Positions 10,101-18,358 of a stretch of DNA of 64,000 nucleotides are shown in pieces. The notes beneath the pieces are model-generated. The model made no database searches. It was not told where the DNA came from and saw only the letters and a program-made list of their open reading frames with translations. The position numbers and the translations under genes were made by a program. The DNA is taken from positions 1,426,001 through 1,490,000 of the forward strand of contig NZ_CP072600.1 in NCBI RefSeq assembly GCF_019891175.1. The letters are read 5' to 3'. The stretch is from Leptothermofonsia sichuanensis E412. Its GTDB lineage: Bacteria; Cyanobacteriota; Cyanobacteriia; Leptolyngbyales; Leptolyngbyaceae. Within the stretch, counting starts at the first letter, position 1. Each line of letters opens with the position of its first letter.

Positions 10101-12046
10101 CCACTGTCAAACACCTGGTTCACTTCCGAGTCCAGGCGGTTCAGGCGCTCCTCTGCCTTTTGTTTCGTCCGGTTATAGATTGCCTGGATTTCATTGGCAA
10201 CACGCGCCCGTTCCTGCTCATCTTTACTCTGTCCCTGACGCTGGGAACCCATGACCTGGTTCAGGAGTTGTCCCCGTGTACCGTGCATTGCCGTCAGTTG
10301 GGTCTGGGTCGTCGCCTGTGCCTGGGACTGCGCCTGGGTCAAAATCCCCTGTTCGCTCTGGCGGTATTCCTGGGGAGCCGTGCTGGCATGGGTCTGGGCT
10401 TCGTTTTTAGCTTCGACCGCCCCCTGAAAATCGGGTTCGTTGGACTTCTTTAACTGGTCTTCGCTGACATCCGCATCTGCCATTTTTTGCTCAAGGGACT
10501 GGCTGCCCTCTTGCAGGGAAATCTCATCGGCAGTTTTGGGTTTGGGAGCCGCCTGTTTGGCATCAACTTTGGCTGGGGGCGCACCCTTTTCTGTCGGTGG
10601 GAGAGGTGTAACCTGTTTGGCTTCAATGCCACTGGTACTGGGGGGTTGCTTGACTTTGGTTTCAATGTTGCCCTGGGACTGCTTTTTACCCGTATCAACC
10701 TGTCCAGTCAGTTCGCCTTTTACAGTGGTCAGTTTGCCATCCTGCTTGAATTCATCCGCCTCTTCCAGGGTTTTGGGGGCAGCCGCGGCGATTTTTGTCA
10801 GCAGTGCCCTTTTGAAGGCAGCGCGATCGAAGGGTTTGGGCTGCTGTTGCTCCATCTGCTGGACTTGATTGCCAGCGGCTTTACTGGCAACCTCATTGGC
10901 AGGTCTTTTGGCAGCGGCTTGTGCCTCTGCTGCTTTGGTCTTGGCGGGGGGATGTTTCTTTTGCTGTTTGGCGACTTTCTGCGATCGCGCCACAACGGCT
11001 TTAAATGCGGGGTCTTGAGCCGGGGACGCAGGAGACTTTTTGCCCCCCACTTTACGGACAATGGTGCCAACGGGGTTGGCAGAAATAGAAATGGCTCCTT
11101 TTCTGCGCAACCGGAGGGAGGAATGTCCGGGTGAAGGGGCGTTGCGGTAGGACTGAACGGCAGGAGGGCTGGCTGCCAGCGGTTTGGGCGACTGTTGCTG
11201 GACAGTATGGGTGAGTTCGTGTGCCAGCAGCCATTTGCCCTGGGTGGTGTGGGGTTCGTAGCGTCCGGCACTGAAAAAGACATTCTGACGGATGGTGAAT
11301 GCCTGGGCGTTTAGCTGACGGGATACTTCATCTGCCTGGGAGTCGGTGTGGATGCGGACACCACTGAAATCGTAACCAAAGCGGGTTTCAAAGAAGCTGC
11401 GAGTCGAGTCTGGGAGGGGCTGACCGCCACTGCGCATCGACTGAATCCGGTTTTCCAGGTTAGCCGTGACGGCTGGAGTTTGTCCCGGTTCTTCCTTCGC
11501 CTGAGCGGGTTCTTCCTTCTCCTCCGCCCGCTGGAGCATCTGAGCCTGCTCTTCCTTTTCCTCTGCCCGCTGGAGCATTTGAACGGGTTCTTCCTTTTCC
11601 TCCGCTCGCTGGAGCATCTGAGCCTGCTCTTCCTTTTCCTCCGTTTGCCGCTGCACCAGGGGAGTAATCGATCCAATCAACGGTTTGGTTTGGGCGGTTT
11701 CCTCCTTTTCGTCGGCTTGCCGTTGCGCTAAGGAAGCACCCTGTTCAGCCATTGGCTTTGGCTGTGCTTGCTCCTCTTCCGCTTGCCGCTGCACTGGAAG
11801 ATCGGGCATCCGCATGACGCTATCAGCCACGCGATCGGCTTCCTGTTCATAGGTATCATTGGGCTTGCCAACGGACAGTTTCGCCTGAATCATCTGGCTA
11901 ACTGCCTGGTTTCCCACCTGCTGTTGCAGTCGCAGTAATGGATGCAGGGAAGTCCGGCTGGCAGCAGGCGATTTGGGCAGCGGCACTGGGTTACGTTGCA
12001 GGGTTGCCGTTGCTGTTTTGGTTTGTGTCGCTGGTTGGTAGCCCAT
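7145..12046 (-). CDS. DUF4157 (eCIS core domain) giant protein, probable cargo/effector
   Basis: 1633 aa, the largest gene here. DUF4157 is the marker domain of eCIS-associated cargo. Order: a Pro/Gln-rich N-terminus; four 13-residue acidic repeats of QRAEEKEE type (about residues 132-183); the DUF4157 domain (about 208-286) with an intact HELTH zinc-peptidase-like motif at 276-280; a long Ala/Gln/Lys-rich linker; helical, probably coiled-coil sequence (560-815); a strongly hydrophobic and amphipathic helical block (816-1105, with GLMGWLFGAIAESGIQLPDS and ISFLAALLG); and a polar C-terminal module (about 1120-1633) with no recognised domain, the likely variable toxin part. AGGAG precedes the ATG. 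It follows the fibre genes and precedes two YbjN-like genes. The helical block might also act as a tape measure. Confidence 0.88.
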   Translation of the reverse strand: MGYQPATQTKTATATLQRNPVPLPKSPAASRTSLHPLLRLQQQVGNQAVSQMIQAKLSVGKPNDTYEQEADRVADSVMRMPDLPVQRQAEEEQAQPKPMAEQGASLAQRQADEKEETAQTKPLIGSITPLVQRQTEEKEEQAQMLQRAEEKEEPVQMLQRAEEKEEQAQMLQRAEEKEEPAQAKEEPGQTPAVTANLENRIQSMRSGGQPLPDSTRSFFETRFGYDFSGVRIHTDSQADEVSRQLNAQAFTIRQNVFFSAGRYEPHTTQGKWLLAHELTHTVQQQSPKPLAASPPAVQSYRNAPSPGHSSLRLRRKGAISISANPVGTIVRKVGGKKSPASPAQDPAFKAVVARSQKVAKQQKKHPPAKTKAAEAQAAAKRPANEVASKAAGNQVQQMEQQQPKPFDRAAFKRALLTKIAAAAPKTLEEADEFKQDGKLTTVKGELTGQVDTGKKQSQGNIETKVKQPPSTSGIEAKQVTPLPPTEKGAPPAKVDAKQAAPKPKTADEISLQEGSQSLEQKMADADVSEDQLKKSNEPDFQGAVEAKNEAQTHASTAPQEYRQSEQGILTQAQSQAQATTQTQLTAMHGTRGQLLNQVMGSQRQGQSKDEQERARVANEIQAIYNRTKQKAEERLNRLDSEVNQVFDSGANAAQQTFEDYVERRMRAYKRQRYDRIGGSVLWAKDKLLGMPDEVNAFYQEGRALYLKLMDAVLDKVAATVEKGLNEAKAEIAKGKKEVEDYVKKQPANLQNVAKEAASNIQSQFDQLEQSVNDKQNQLIDSLAQKYNEKLQEIDARIDEMKAANRGLVDKAMDAIAGVIKTILELKNMLMGLLAKAADAIGKIIKDPIGFLGNLVAGVKQGFLNFMDNIGTHLQKGLMGWLFGAIAESGIQLPDSFDLKGILSLVMQILGMTWTFIRARAVKILGEPVVKVLETTAEIFQIIITKGAAGLWEYIKDQLSSLKDVVIEGIKSFVSESIIKAGITWIIGLLNPAGAFIKACKAIYDIIMFFVERGSQILALVNAVLDSVSAIAGGAIGAAAATVENALAKAVPVVISFLAALLGVTGISSKIREIIARVQAPVGKAIDWVINKAYNLVKSAGKLLGIGKDKNKPDPRTEKQKLADLRAALKEAKTIGDNDSLSLKEVKKRIQSVKEKYQLQELKLVVDKVGKEGTTLHFEGKINPEEKSESVLNKNEVDDERFNKLLYEALKELGQEHYKGFTKGEYATTDLYEKAQAADVRSQRPEPEPKVKGFWEWVRRVLRSILGAIQAKLGVAPRTQVADVRSQKPDLPTRSTEAEGAVKQDERIVEQLRKQKEKEIETLANKIHRELARAQISFSAASMAKYYPNNIFQVGGGKFFVEQANNYYIVPAADVGENYEYYDNKRQPLPRNSQGIPEQASGFKIGSRDRVYTKYPYKKLALQEARDLLKDFPANITDGSVTLVAALLVEPSRYSVAQITNLLILENPDLKGKENVFSKFSMTQGESDPAGGGDIARERKMAGQADLFSKNPKYEQIKQLLDSQKTSMEFTPKEAVDKIKALETQLKGAGAEQGEIDKLRNLYVAIARLKTDPKIAHEGRPKIVTDRDLNAVKENSALLSQLQKALEEQKDADDRQLINSFKQKISNYLKLGQG
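11498..11653 (-). repeat. 39-bp tandem repeats inside the DUF4157 gene
   Basis: Four tandem copies of about 39 bases encode the acidic 13-residue repeats at about residues 132-183. Copies alternate between QAQML and PVQML-like ends. Copy number could vary by slippage without breaking the frame. Confidence 0.85.
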
Positions 12047-12131
12047 AGGGTTTACTCCTATGTTTACGTTTTAGTCTGGATGGTTAGCCGTTTGCATCCG
12101 TACCCGTGGGATGATTCAAAGTTTTCCAGGT

Positions 12132-13736
12132 TTAGAGATTTCCTTCCAGGAGTTTGACCCGTTCGGTGAGGGTGGCGATCGCCATTTGCTGTTCCTGCAC
12201 CACTCTGGTTAGCACTGCCACAATATCCATTTCACTGATCATAGTTTTCTCTGGATTACCAATCAGATCGGGTACTTCTTCCGCTATAAATCCAGTATGG
12301 AACTTGCGGGAGGGGTCTTCCTTAAAAATAAATTTGACCGGGTTCAGTTCTGATAGGGTTTGCCATGCTTCCTGGAGTGACAGGGCGGAAATGTCTTCCT
12401 TAAGCTGCCGGGATGAGCTAAACCAGGTGCCGTTTCGATTTACCCCAAACTGGGGGGCGTTGCTATTCCCAGCATGGAAGTAAATGGCATTGAAGGAATG
12501 GAGACGCAGGTTCCAGCCGGTATCGGTGGTACTGACTGTTTCATAGGGGAAAGGTGGATTGATCACGCCAGGGGGTTTCACCCCAACCGCTAATCCATTG
12601 AGAATAGCACCGCCAGGGACATGCAGGCGGGCAGCAGGAGTGGTTGTGCCAATGCCCACGTTCATGTTTTGCAGGATGCTGATAATTTCCTGAGTCCCTG
12701 GACTCCCTCCGTGGGAGATGCGCAGGCGTCCCATAGGGCGACCCCCCGCTGGACCATTGTCGATATGGAACCAGGCGAATCCATCCGGGGGATAGAAGGT
12801 AATGGCACCCGCCGAGGTGAAGTCTCGCCCGGTAGAGATTCGTCCCAGTACGTGTAATTGAGTCCGGGGTTCGGTCGTGCCAATGCCCACGTTACCTGCA
12901 TCGTTGATAATCATCTTGTCGGCATTATCAACCCGGAATCCCAGATACCCTCCCCCCGATTTTTTGTTCAACAGCGTGAAAATTCCATCCCGGTGCTGCA
13001 ATAAGCCGTAACCCGCTGTTGTGACAGAGTTACTGTGACTGAACCCTGCCCACAATGCTCCATGTCCCACATTTCCCAGAAAAACATTATTGAGGGTGGC
13101 ATTGCCAACCGCCGTCAGGCTACTGGACAGGTCAAGGGGGCTACCTATTTGCAGGGCACCAGAGGAGTGGGTCGATCGCACCACGCCATGAATTCTCACC
13201 TGGTCGGTATCTTCATCACCCAGTTCCAGATCGCCCTCGTGTCGTTGCAGGTCACGAAAGGTGGTGGTTCCTGTGACCTGAAGATTGCCCTCTACGGTCA
13301 GGTTATTTTGAACGGTGAGGTTGGTTTGAACTGTTAAGGGTCCAGTTATTGTTGCACTCCCGGCTTCAATCGGACCTTTGACTGCTAAACTGGCAGGCGT
13401 ATCATCGGTACCCACGATCGCATTGCCGGTGACCGTGAGGGTATTTTGAATCGATAGAGGCCCTGACACTTCAACCAGTCCAGAATTGTTAATCGAGACA
13501 TGGGAAACCCCATTGGTCTGAAGGCTGAAAGGCAGGGATGTGCCCGTGTCGGTACCGATGGTGACCCCGCCACTATTTACGGCCAGTTTGAGCAACGCTC
13601 CGACTGAGTTCTCAACCAGCACCTGGCTTTGCTCAGTGGATGAACGAATGTAAAGTTGGGTGTTTGGCAGCGGTTCCGTGCCGATGCCCACGTTGCCGGT
13701 GACGGAAAGGGTGCCAGTGAATGGGTGGTCAGCCAT
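12132..13736 (-). CDS. Tail-fibre-like protein with S74 autochaperone domain
   Basis: 534 aa. The N-terminus (MADHPFTGTLSVTGNVGIG) and the following 150 residues are built from short repeats of LSVTGN/VGIGT type, as in trimeric phage fibres. The C-terminus (about 435-534) is a peptidase S74 / endosialidase intramolecular chaperone: SSRQLKEDI carries the Ser and Lys of the usual self-cleavage site, followed by GFIAEEVPDLI and a terminal helix (VVQEQQMAIATLTERVKLLE). Such domains help trimer folding and then cut themselves off. The first 19 residues are nearly identical to those of the fibre gene at 14134-15486. AGGAG precedes the ATG. Probably decorates or targets the particle. Confidence 0.85.
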   Translation of the reverse strand: MADHPFTGTLSVTGNVGIGTEPLPNTQLYIRSSTEQSQVLVENSVGALLKLAVNSGGVTIGTDTGTSLPFSLQTNGVSHVSINNSGLVEVSGPLSIQNTLTVTGNAIVGTDDTPASLAVKGPIEAGSATITGPLTVQTNLTVQNNLTVEGNLQVTGTTTFRDLQRHEGDLELGDEDTDQVRIHGVVRSTHSSGALQIGSPLDLSSSLTAVGNATLNNVFLGNVGHGALWAGFSHSNSVTTAGYGLLQHRDGIFTLLNKKSGGGYLGFRVDNADKMIINDAGNVGIGTTEPRTQLHVLGRISTGRDFTSAGAITFYPPDGFAWFHIDNGPAGGRPMGRLRISHGGSPGTQEIISILQNMNVGIGTTTPAARLHVPGGAILNGLAVGVKPPGVINPPFPYETVSTTDTGWNLRLHSFNAIYFHAGNSNAPQFGVNRNGTWFSSSRQLKEDISALSLQEAWQTLSELNPVKFIFKEDPSRKFHTGFIAEEVPDLIGNPEKTMISEMDIVAVLTRVVQEQQMAIATLTERVKLLEGNL

Positions 13737-13798
13737 GAGTTCTCCTGGGGCGAGCGTGAGGGTGACGTACCTTGTTCTTCCTGATTGAAAGGCTTTGC

Positions 13799-13862
13799 CT
13801 CTAGCGCTAATAGAGGCAGAGCCTCCAGGTTTGCCATTCCAAGGCAGAGCCTTGGAACGAGA
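13799..13862. repeat. Pair of small hairpins between fibre genes
   Basis: Two adjacent inverted repeats, GAGGC...GCCTC and TTCCAAGGCAGAGCCTTGGAA, lie between the coiled-coil gene and the S74 fibre gene. They could slow transcription or process the message; neither has a T tract. Confidence 0.6.
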
Positions 13863-13900
13863 TGGAAAATATTGATCCTTTAATCTTCATCCTTCATCTT

Positions 13901-14128
13901 TCATTCCTTATGGGAAAGAGGCTCAAGGACTTCCAGGGCGTGGCTATTACTTTCTGCGGATTCCTGTGATTGGGACAGCAACTCTTCCAATACCTGAATG
14001 GCACCGCTGATGCGTAGCAGGGTGGTTTTCAGGTTTGCCTGTTGGGTTTCCAGATCTGCCAGCATTTTTTGCCCTGATTCAAATTCAGTTCTAAGCTCAT
14101 GTAGACGTTGTTCTAGTTGTTCTTTCAT
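13901..14128 (-). CDS. Small coiled-coil protein
   Basis: 75 aa, almost wholly heptad-patterned (EQRLHELRTEFESGQKMLADLETQQANLK, then a second helix to about residue 50) with an acidic polar tail. It begins six bases after the stop of the fibre gene 14134-15486 and precedes the S74 fibre gene. By position it may be a fibre-assembly factor, which is inference. No family recognised. Confidence 0.65.
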   Translation of the reverse strand: MKEQLEQRLHELRTEFESGQKMLADLETQQANLKTTLLRISGAIQVLEELLSQSQESAESNSHALEVLEPLSHKE

Positions 14129-14133
14129 TGTGA

Positions 14134-15486
14134 TTAATACTCATACTGATTGACGATGCCAATTTGCCCAATGGGGAATCTGATTCCACCGATTCTTACG
14201 CTTCCTGCCTTGAAGGTGATGCCATCGAGGGAAATCCACAGATTACTCCCTGAAACCATCAACACCTGCCCATCAGCCAGAATATCAATTCGCCCCACGG
14301 TATTGGGATGGGTTGCCACAGCAAATAGTTCTCTGCGGGGGGGTCTGTAACCTGCGGGGAGGGTGAAAAGTACACCGCTGCCATTCTTTACTAAGCCTCG
14401 AAGGTGAATGATTCCCAAACTATCCTTGAAGTAACCGGCAGCATTGTAAGTGGTGTCATAGTTGACCCATCCATTTTGAAAGCTTGGAGTCTGCCAGGCT
14501 TCCTGTTCCAGACTGGTTTCGCCACCCCGGACAACAAGCCTGCGGTCTGGACTAGCCGTGCCAATGCCAACATTGCCTGTCACTTCCAGGTTGCCATTGA
14601 CTTGCAAATAGTCCCACAGTTTAACAGCACGACCTTGCGGTGTGCCTGCCCTGCCAAGAATCATGAGTGCCGCGTAGTTTGCAGAATTTTCGATCGCCGC
14701 AAATCCGGCAGTATTTCCAATTGCGGTATGGTTATGGTCGGTTTGTGTAAAGTAAATGTCTGAATTGCCTGCATAGATGGCTCCTCTGACATCCAATTTG
14801 CCCTGAGGTTCAGTGGTGCCAATGCCGACATTTCCCGATGGCATCAACGCCAGATGATCGTTGACATCATTAGAGATGCCAATTTCCAGGGTACAAGCCT
14901 CTCCAGTGCGGGGGTAATAGCGCATCCAGGCGGTATCGCCGCTGCCCCCACCGGGGTTTTGGGGAAACAGGATACCCGCGCTGGCAGAGTTTCCTGAAGC
15001 AGGGGTAATGGCTCCCCCTGTGACCTGAAGCGTGCCGGAATTGAGCGCTATATTTCCCGTGACACTAAGTGCGCTTTGAACCGTGAGGGAACCCGTAAAG
15101 GTGCCATTTCCCGCTTGAATGGTACCTGGCACCTCTAATATGGTCGGAGTGGCGGCAGTACCAATGCTGGCATTGCCAGTGACCGATAAAGCATTTTGAA
15201 CGCTTAGAGGTCCTGATATGGCGATCGCTCCAGCATTGTTGATGGACAGACGAGACGTGCCATTGGTCTGAAGGCTGAGTGGCAGCGTGGTTCCAGTTTC
15301 GGTTCCGATCGCGGCTCCACTGCCATCCACTGCCAGTTTCAGCAATGTGCCTGCGGCGTTTTCGACCAGGATCTGCCCCAGGGGATCGGGGGAACGGGCA
15401 TAGAGTTGGGCGGTTGGCAGCGGTTCGGCACCGATGCCGACGTTTCCGGTGACAGAAAGGGTGCCAGTGAATGGATGGTCAGCCAT
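14134..15486 (-). CDS. Tail-fibre-like protein without S74 domain
   Basis: 450 aa. Its N-terminal third is a close paralogue of the S74 fibre gene (same MADHPFTGTLSVTGNVGIG start and the same order of SGPLS-QN-L-VTGN repeats). The middle diverges (GNSDIYFTQTDHNHTAIGN), and the C-terminus (about 330-450) is a beta-rich knob with WVNYDTTYNAAGYFKDSLG and LFTLPAGYRPPRRELFAVA, a phage tail-knob pattern. It lacks a self-cleaving chaperone. AGGAG precedes the ATG at 15486. It may assemble as an alternative or partner fibre to the S74 protein; which one contacts a target cannot be read from the sequence. Confidence 0.8.
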   Translation of the reverse strand: MADHPFTGTLSVTGNVGIGAEPLPTAQLYARSPDPLGQILVENAAGTLLKLAVDGSGAAIGTETGTTLPLSLQTNGTSRLSINNAGAIAISGPLSVQNALSVTGNASIGTAATPTILEVPGTIQAGNGTFTGSLTVQSALSVTGNIALNSGTLQVTGGAITPASGNSASAGILFPQNPGGGSGDTAWMRYYPRTGEACTLEIGISNDVNDHLALMPSGNVGIGTTEPQGKLDVRGAIYAGNSDIYFTQTDHNHTAIGNTAGFAAIENSANYAALMILGRAGTPQGRAVKLWDYLQVNGNLEVTGNVGIGTASPDRRLVVRGGETSLEQEAWQTPSFQNGWVNYDTTYNAAGYFKDSLGIIHLRGLVKNGSGVLFTLPAGYRPPRRELFAVATHPNTVGRIDILADGQVLMVSGSNLWISLDGITFKAGSVRIGGIRFPIGQIGIVNQYEY

Positions 15487-15534
15487 GATAATCTCCTTGT
15501 TGTGTCAGCACACGCAGACTAAGTGAGTATGGGG

Positions 15535-15610
15535 GCGTTGCTGATTCTGGGTATGAATTAGAGGTTGTATGAATTGGAACAAAGTTTCAATTCATACGGC
15601 TATTCAGCAC
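15535..15610. repeat. Dispersed repeat A, copy 1
   Basis: About 76-bp MITE-like unit with ends of GCGTTGCTGA...CTATTCAGCAC type; other copies at 35376-35454 and 60226-60303. This copy overlaps the last codons and the TAG stop of the gene at 15600-16007, so the repeat provides that gene's C-terminus. Confidence 0.85.
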
Positions 15611-16007
15611 CACTGAGGACAGGGACATCGATCAAATAGAAACCAGACCGAACCGTTTGCAAGGTTTCTATCGTTTGATTGCCCTGGTCATCGATAGCCG
15701 ATTGTTCACCCTCCGCTGCTTCTGGTTCAGGCAGGGGGCGATAGCGTTGCTTGAGTCTGGGTGCCGGGTATTTGTTTTTTAAGGATTCCAGTTCGGTGCT
15801 GGATAGTTTTTTGCAATGTTTATCCTGTTCAACGGTTTTAAGTTCGGCTCCGGATACATCCAGTTTGACAATGCCTTCTTGGGCACCGTCTTTAACCAGT
15901 ACGAACTGGTAGTTGAGTCCCTGCAACACCTCGGGCAAAACCAGTTCCGCCTCTCCTCCTTCCTTCGGTTGAACCGACAGTTGAACCTGAAAAAATGCCG
16001 TTGTCAT
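15600..16007 (-). CDS. Small eCIS-locus protein of unknown function
   Basis: 135 aa, no recognised family. It starts MTTAFFQVQLSVQPKEGGEAEL, has a beta-rich first half, a basic middle (APRLKQRYRPLPEP) and an acidic linker, and ends TVRSGFYLIDVPVLSGAE. GGAGGG lies just before the ATG at 16007. It begins 10 bases after the adaptor gene ends, so it is probably co-translated with it and may be a fibre or baseplate accessory. Its last codons come from a dispersed repeat. Confidence 0.7.
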   Translation of the reverse strand: MTTAFFQVQLSVQPKEGGEAELVLPEVLQGLNYQFVLVKDGAQEGIVKLDVSGAELKTVEQDKHCKKLSSTELESLKNKYPAPRLKQRYRPLPEPEAAEGEQSAIDDQGNQTIETLQTVRSGFYLIDVPVLSGAE

Positions 16008-16016
16008 GGTACCCTC

Positions 16017-17522
16017 CTACTGAATATTCACAAATACAGCGATATAGCCCGTGCCTTCTTTCAGTGGTTCCAGGGCTTTGCCAATGATGCTGCCTAATTT
16101 AGGATTGGTGGCTTTTTGGGCATGTCCGGGATTTTTGGAGGAGGTGAGTAGATCCCCCACGGAGATCGCCCCTGCGGTGGCATCGACTTTGCAATGGGCA
16201 AAAGCCCCCAGGGTGACCAGATACAGTTCTCCACCATCCTCAATAAAGGTCGGATCGTCGGGTTCAACTCTGGTATCGGGAGTACTGGAATCGGGAATGG
16301 CTTCACAATCCACAATCCCAATCACACAGGTATCATTTTCCCGATCCGCCAGGGTCACTTCAGCCACCGGAGCTTTGTTATGCAATCCTCTAAACCGCGA
16401 CACCGGGGTGCCTTTCAGCTTGACCACATCCCCCGTTCTCAACCGCTGTCCACTGGCGTTGATAAAGGTATCGACAAAGTGGGCGGCGCTGACGCCGCCG
16501 GTAATGCGGGCAGTGCCATCCACATTCAGGGCATGGGTTCCTGTTGGGGCGGTGGCATACACTCCGTGGACCGTGGCAATCCCTGACACCCCGGCGATCG
16601 CGGCATTGACGGGATTGGGCGCACTCGTTGGCGTGGTCGTCATCTTAGCCACCAGACCACAGGAACCCGCGCCGGATCCATTCCAGACAAAGGCGGCACC
16701 GGGCGTTGAGTTGACCCCTGGGATAGTCGTCTGCACATCCAGCCGGGTGTTGCTACCGCGTACCAGGGTATTTCCAGTCACCTGCACATTGCCGGTAATG
16801 TTACCACCGCTGGCTAAGGGCAGTGCCCCCACCTGAGCCGCCGTAACCCCATGGGGATTATTTCGCAATCCGGAATGATTTTCGCCAATCGTAATTTGTT
16901 TGGTGGTGTTATTGGGTGTGAGGGTGACTGCGTTAGCGGCAACCAGATCAATGTTGTTGCCTGGATTACTGACGACTGTGCTAGCAACTCTTAACCCTGC
17001 CAGTCCGCCTGCCACTTTGACCCCGGCTGTTTTGCGGACGGTCAGGTTAAGTTGACCAACGACTCCCGCTGGTCCGATCGTGAGCCGAGCCAACCGCAGT
17101 TTGGTGTCTTCCGGGGGTGGATTGTCTACCGAAACCAGTTCAAGGAGGGGTTGTTCAAAAATACGGGTATCCTGGCCGCCCGGTGGGGCATCGGTCGTCC
17201 GTTCCTGATAGGAAATGACCAGAAACACTTCCCGTTGAGTATCAGAGGTAGTGATTATATCCCGATTGTCTGAATTCAGGAGAATTAACAGGTGCCCATC
17301 CTGGTCGATCGCAATTCCAGGGGAAACCGATAGGCGGGTACGGTCATTGGAAACCGTCACACTTAAGCTGGTTTCAGCGTCAATAATGCCCGGAGTAAAA
17401 AGTAATTTGTTTTGCTGGCGTTGTTGCTCAATGTGGTAGCTCTGTTCTGCTTTGAAGTCTTCTTCCTGCAAAAACAGTCCAGTGAAATAGTTTAGTCGCT
17501 TTCTGATATCGGGTTCTGCCAT
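16017..17522 (-). CDS. Baseplate/fibre adaptor protein
   Basis: 501 aa from the ATG at 17522, which has AAGGAG eight bases upstream; a TTG at 17543 overlapping the previous stop is less likely. The N-terminal region (about 5-45, IRKRLNYFTGLFLQEEDFKAEQSYH) resembles the attachment part of contractile-tail fibre proteins. A beta domain follows, then a fibre stretch with NNPHGVTAAQVGALPLASGG and GNVQVTGNTLVRG, motifs typical of phage tail fibres. A C-terminal beta domain (about 350-501) ends EGTGYIAVFVNIQ. By position it should join the baseplate to the fibres (the Cis13 role), which is inference. Confidence 0.78.
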   Translation of the reverse strand: MAEPDIRKRLNYFTGLFLQEEDFKAEQSYHIEQQRQQNKLLFTPGIIDAETSLSVTVSNDRTRLSVSPGIAIDQDGHLLILLNSDNRDIITTSDTQREVFLVISYQERTTDAPPGGQDTRIFEQPLLELVSVDNPPPEDTKLRLARLTIGPAGVVGQLNLTVRKTAGVKVAGGLAGLRVASTVVSNPGNNIDLVAANAVTLTPNNTTKQITIGENHSGLRNNPHGVTAAQVGALPLASGGNITGNVQVTGNTLVRGSNTRLDVQTTIPGVNSTPGAAFVWNGSGAGSCGLVAKMTTTPTSAPNPVNAAIAGVSGIATVHGVYATAPTGTHALNVDGTARITGGVSAAHFVDTFINASGQRLRTGDVVKLKGTPVSRFRGLHNKAPVAEVTLADRENDTCVIGIVDCEAIPDSSTPDTRVEPDDPTFIEDGGELYLVTLGAFAHCKVDATAGAISVGDLLTSSKNPGHAQKATNPKLGSIIGKALEPLKEGTGYIAVFVNIQ

Positions 17523-17539
17523 ATACCAACTCCTTGAGG

Positions 17540-18325
17540 TCAATTGGGGGGAATGCCCAGTAAGGTGTCTTTGCCCACGGTTGAAGTCACCCCTACCTGA
17601 ATCGTGGGAAACTGCACCAGCAGTTCGTAATAGGTGTGGGCGGGTTTTTCCTGGTCAATAATGGAGCGGGCAATCTGCTCCTTACGCGATCGCTCCTCCG
17701 TAAAATCGGTGGCCCCTGAAAGAGAGAGTGACATCTTGACCATAAAAAAGTGGGGCGGACCACTGCCGATCGCGGTATCGACCCCCACCTTTGAGGTAAT
17801 GCCCACCTGGAGGGGCTGGGTCAGTTCATAGATCTCTACGCTGTCCCTGGGTAAGCCGGTGTAGGCAGACAGCAGTTCTCTCAGCCCTTTCTTCGTACCC
17901 CGCTGCCGGTAAAGGGGCACAATCCGGCTGATGAACCGGCGTTTTTCTTCCTCAGTCCAGTCCTGCCGCAGGGTGAGCGCCACCCAGCCTGCCAGCCAGG
18001 GCAAAAAATCCGTTGGGGCAGATTCCCAGGTTCGCAGGAACACCTCTTCCCCACTCCGGAGGCGCACACCGGGTTCAAAGTACCGCTGGATGCCAGCCAG
18101 TTGGGTTGTTTGCGTGTCGGGATCGACAATCCCGCCCAGAATTTCTTCCAGTCCCGGTTCCTGGATTTCCTCTGAGACTTCGCCCAGACCCAACAGGATA
18201 CGCTCAAAGGCCAGCAGAAATCGTCCAATAAAATTGGACTCTCCCGGTTTACTCCCCTGTTGAAAGATGGCGGGAAGATAATCCAGCAATTGACTGGCTT
18301 TTCCAGGGCGCTGGTTAATGGTCAT
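17540..18325 (-). CDS. Phage tail protein I-like baseplate component
   Basis: 261 aa, resembling the P2 gpI family of baseplate wedge proteins. Signature pieces are LLDYLPAIFQQ at the N-terminus, FLPWLAGWVALTLRQDWTEEEKRRFI, VPLYRQRGTKKGLRELLSAYTG, and a C-terminal domain with EKPAHTYYELLVQFPTIQVG. GGAG precedes the ATG. Two related segments, LQVGITSKVGVDTAIG and IQVGVTSTVGKDTLLG, look like an internal duplication of a short beta motif. It lies between the baseplate-J pair and the adaptor, the usual order in eCIS loci. Confidence 0.85.
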   Translation of the reverse strand: MTINQRPGKASQLLDYLPAIFQQGSKPGESNFIGRFLLAFERILLGLGEVSEEIQEPGLEEILGGIVDPDTQTTQLAGIQRYFEPGVRLRSGEEVFLRTWESAPTDFLPWLAGWVALTLRQDWTEEEKRRFISRIVPLYRQRGTKKGLRELLSAYTGLPRDSVEIYELTQPLQVGITSKVGVDTAIGSGPPHFFMVKMSLSLSGATDFTEERSRKEQIARSIIDQEKPAHTYYELLVQFPTIQVGVTSTVGKDTLLGIPPN

Positions 18326-18358
18326 AGTCGGTTCTCCGGGGGTCTGAACATGAAAGTA

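Noticed and set aside
9797-10453. 218-aa hydrophobic-looking plus-strand ORF
   Set aside because: Antisense shadow of the helical block of the DUF4157 gene; its membrane-like character is a product of the other strand's codons.
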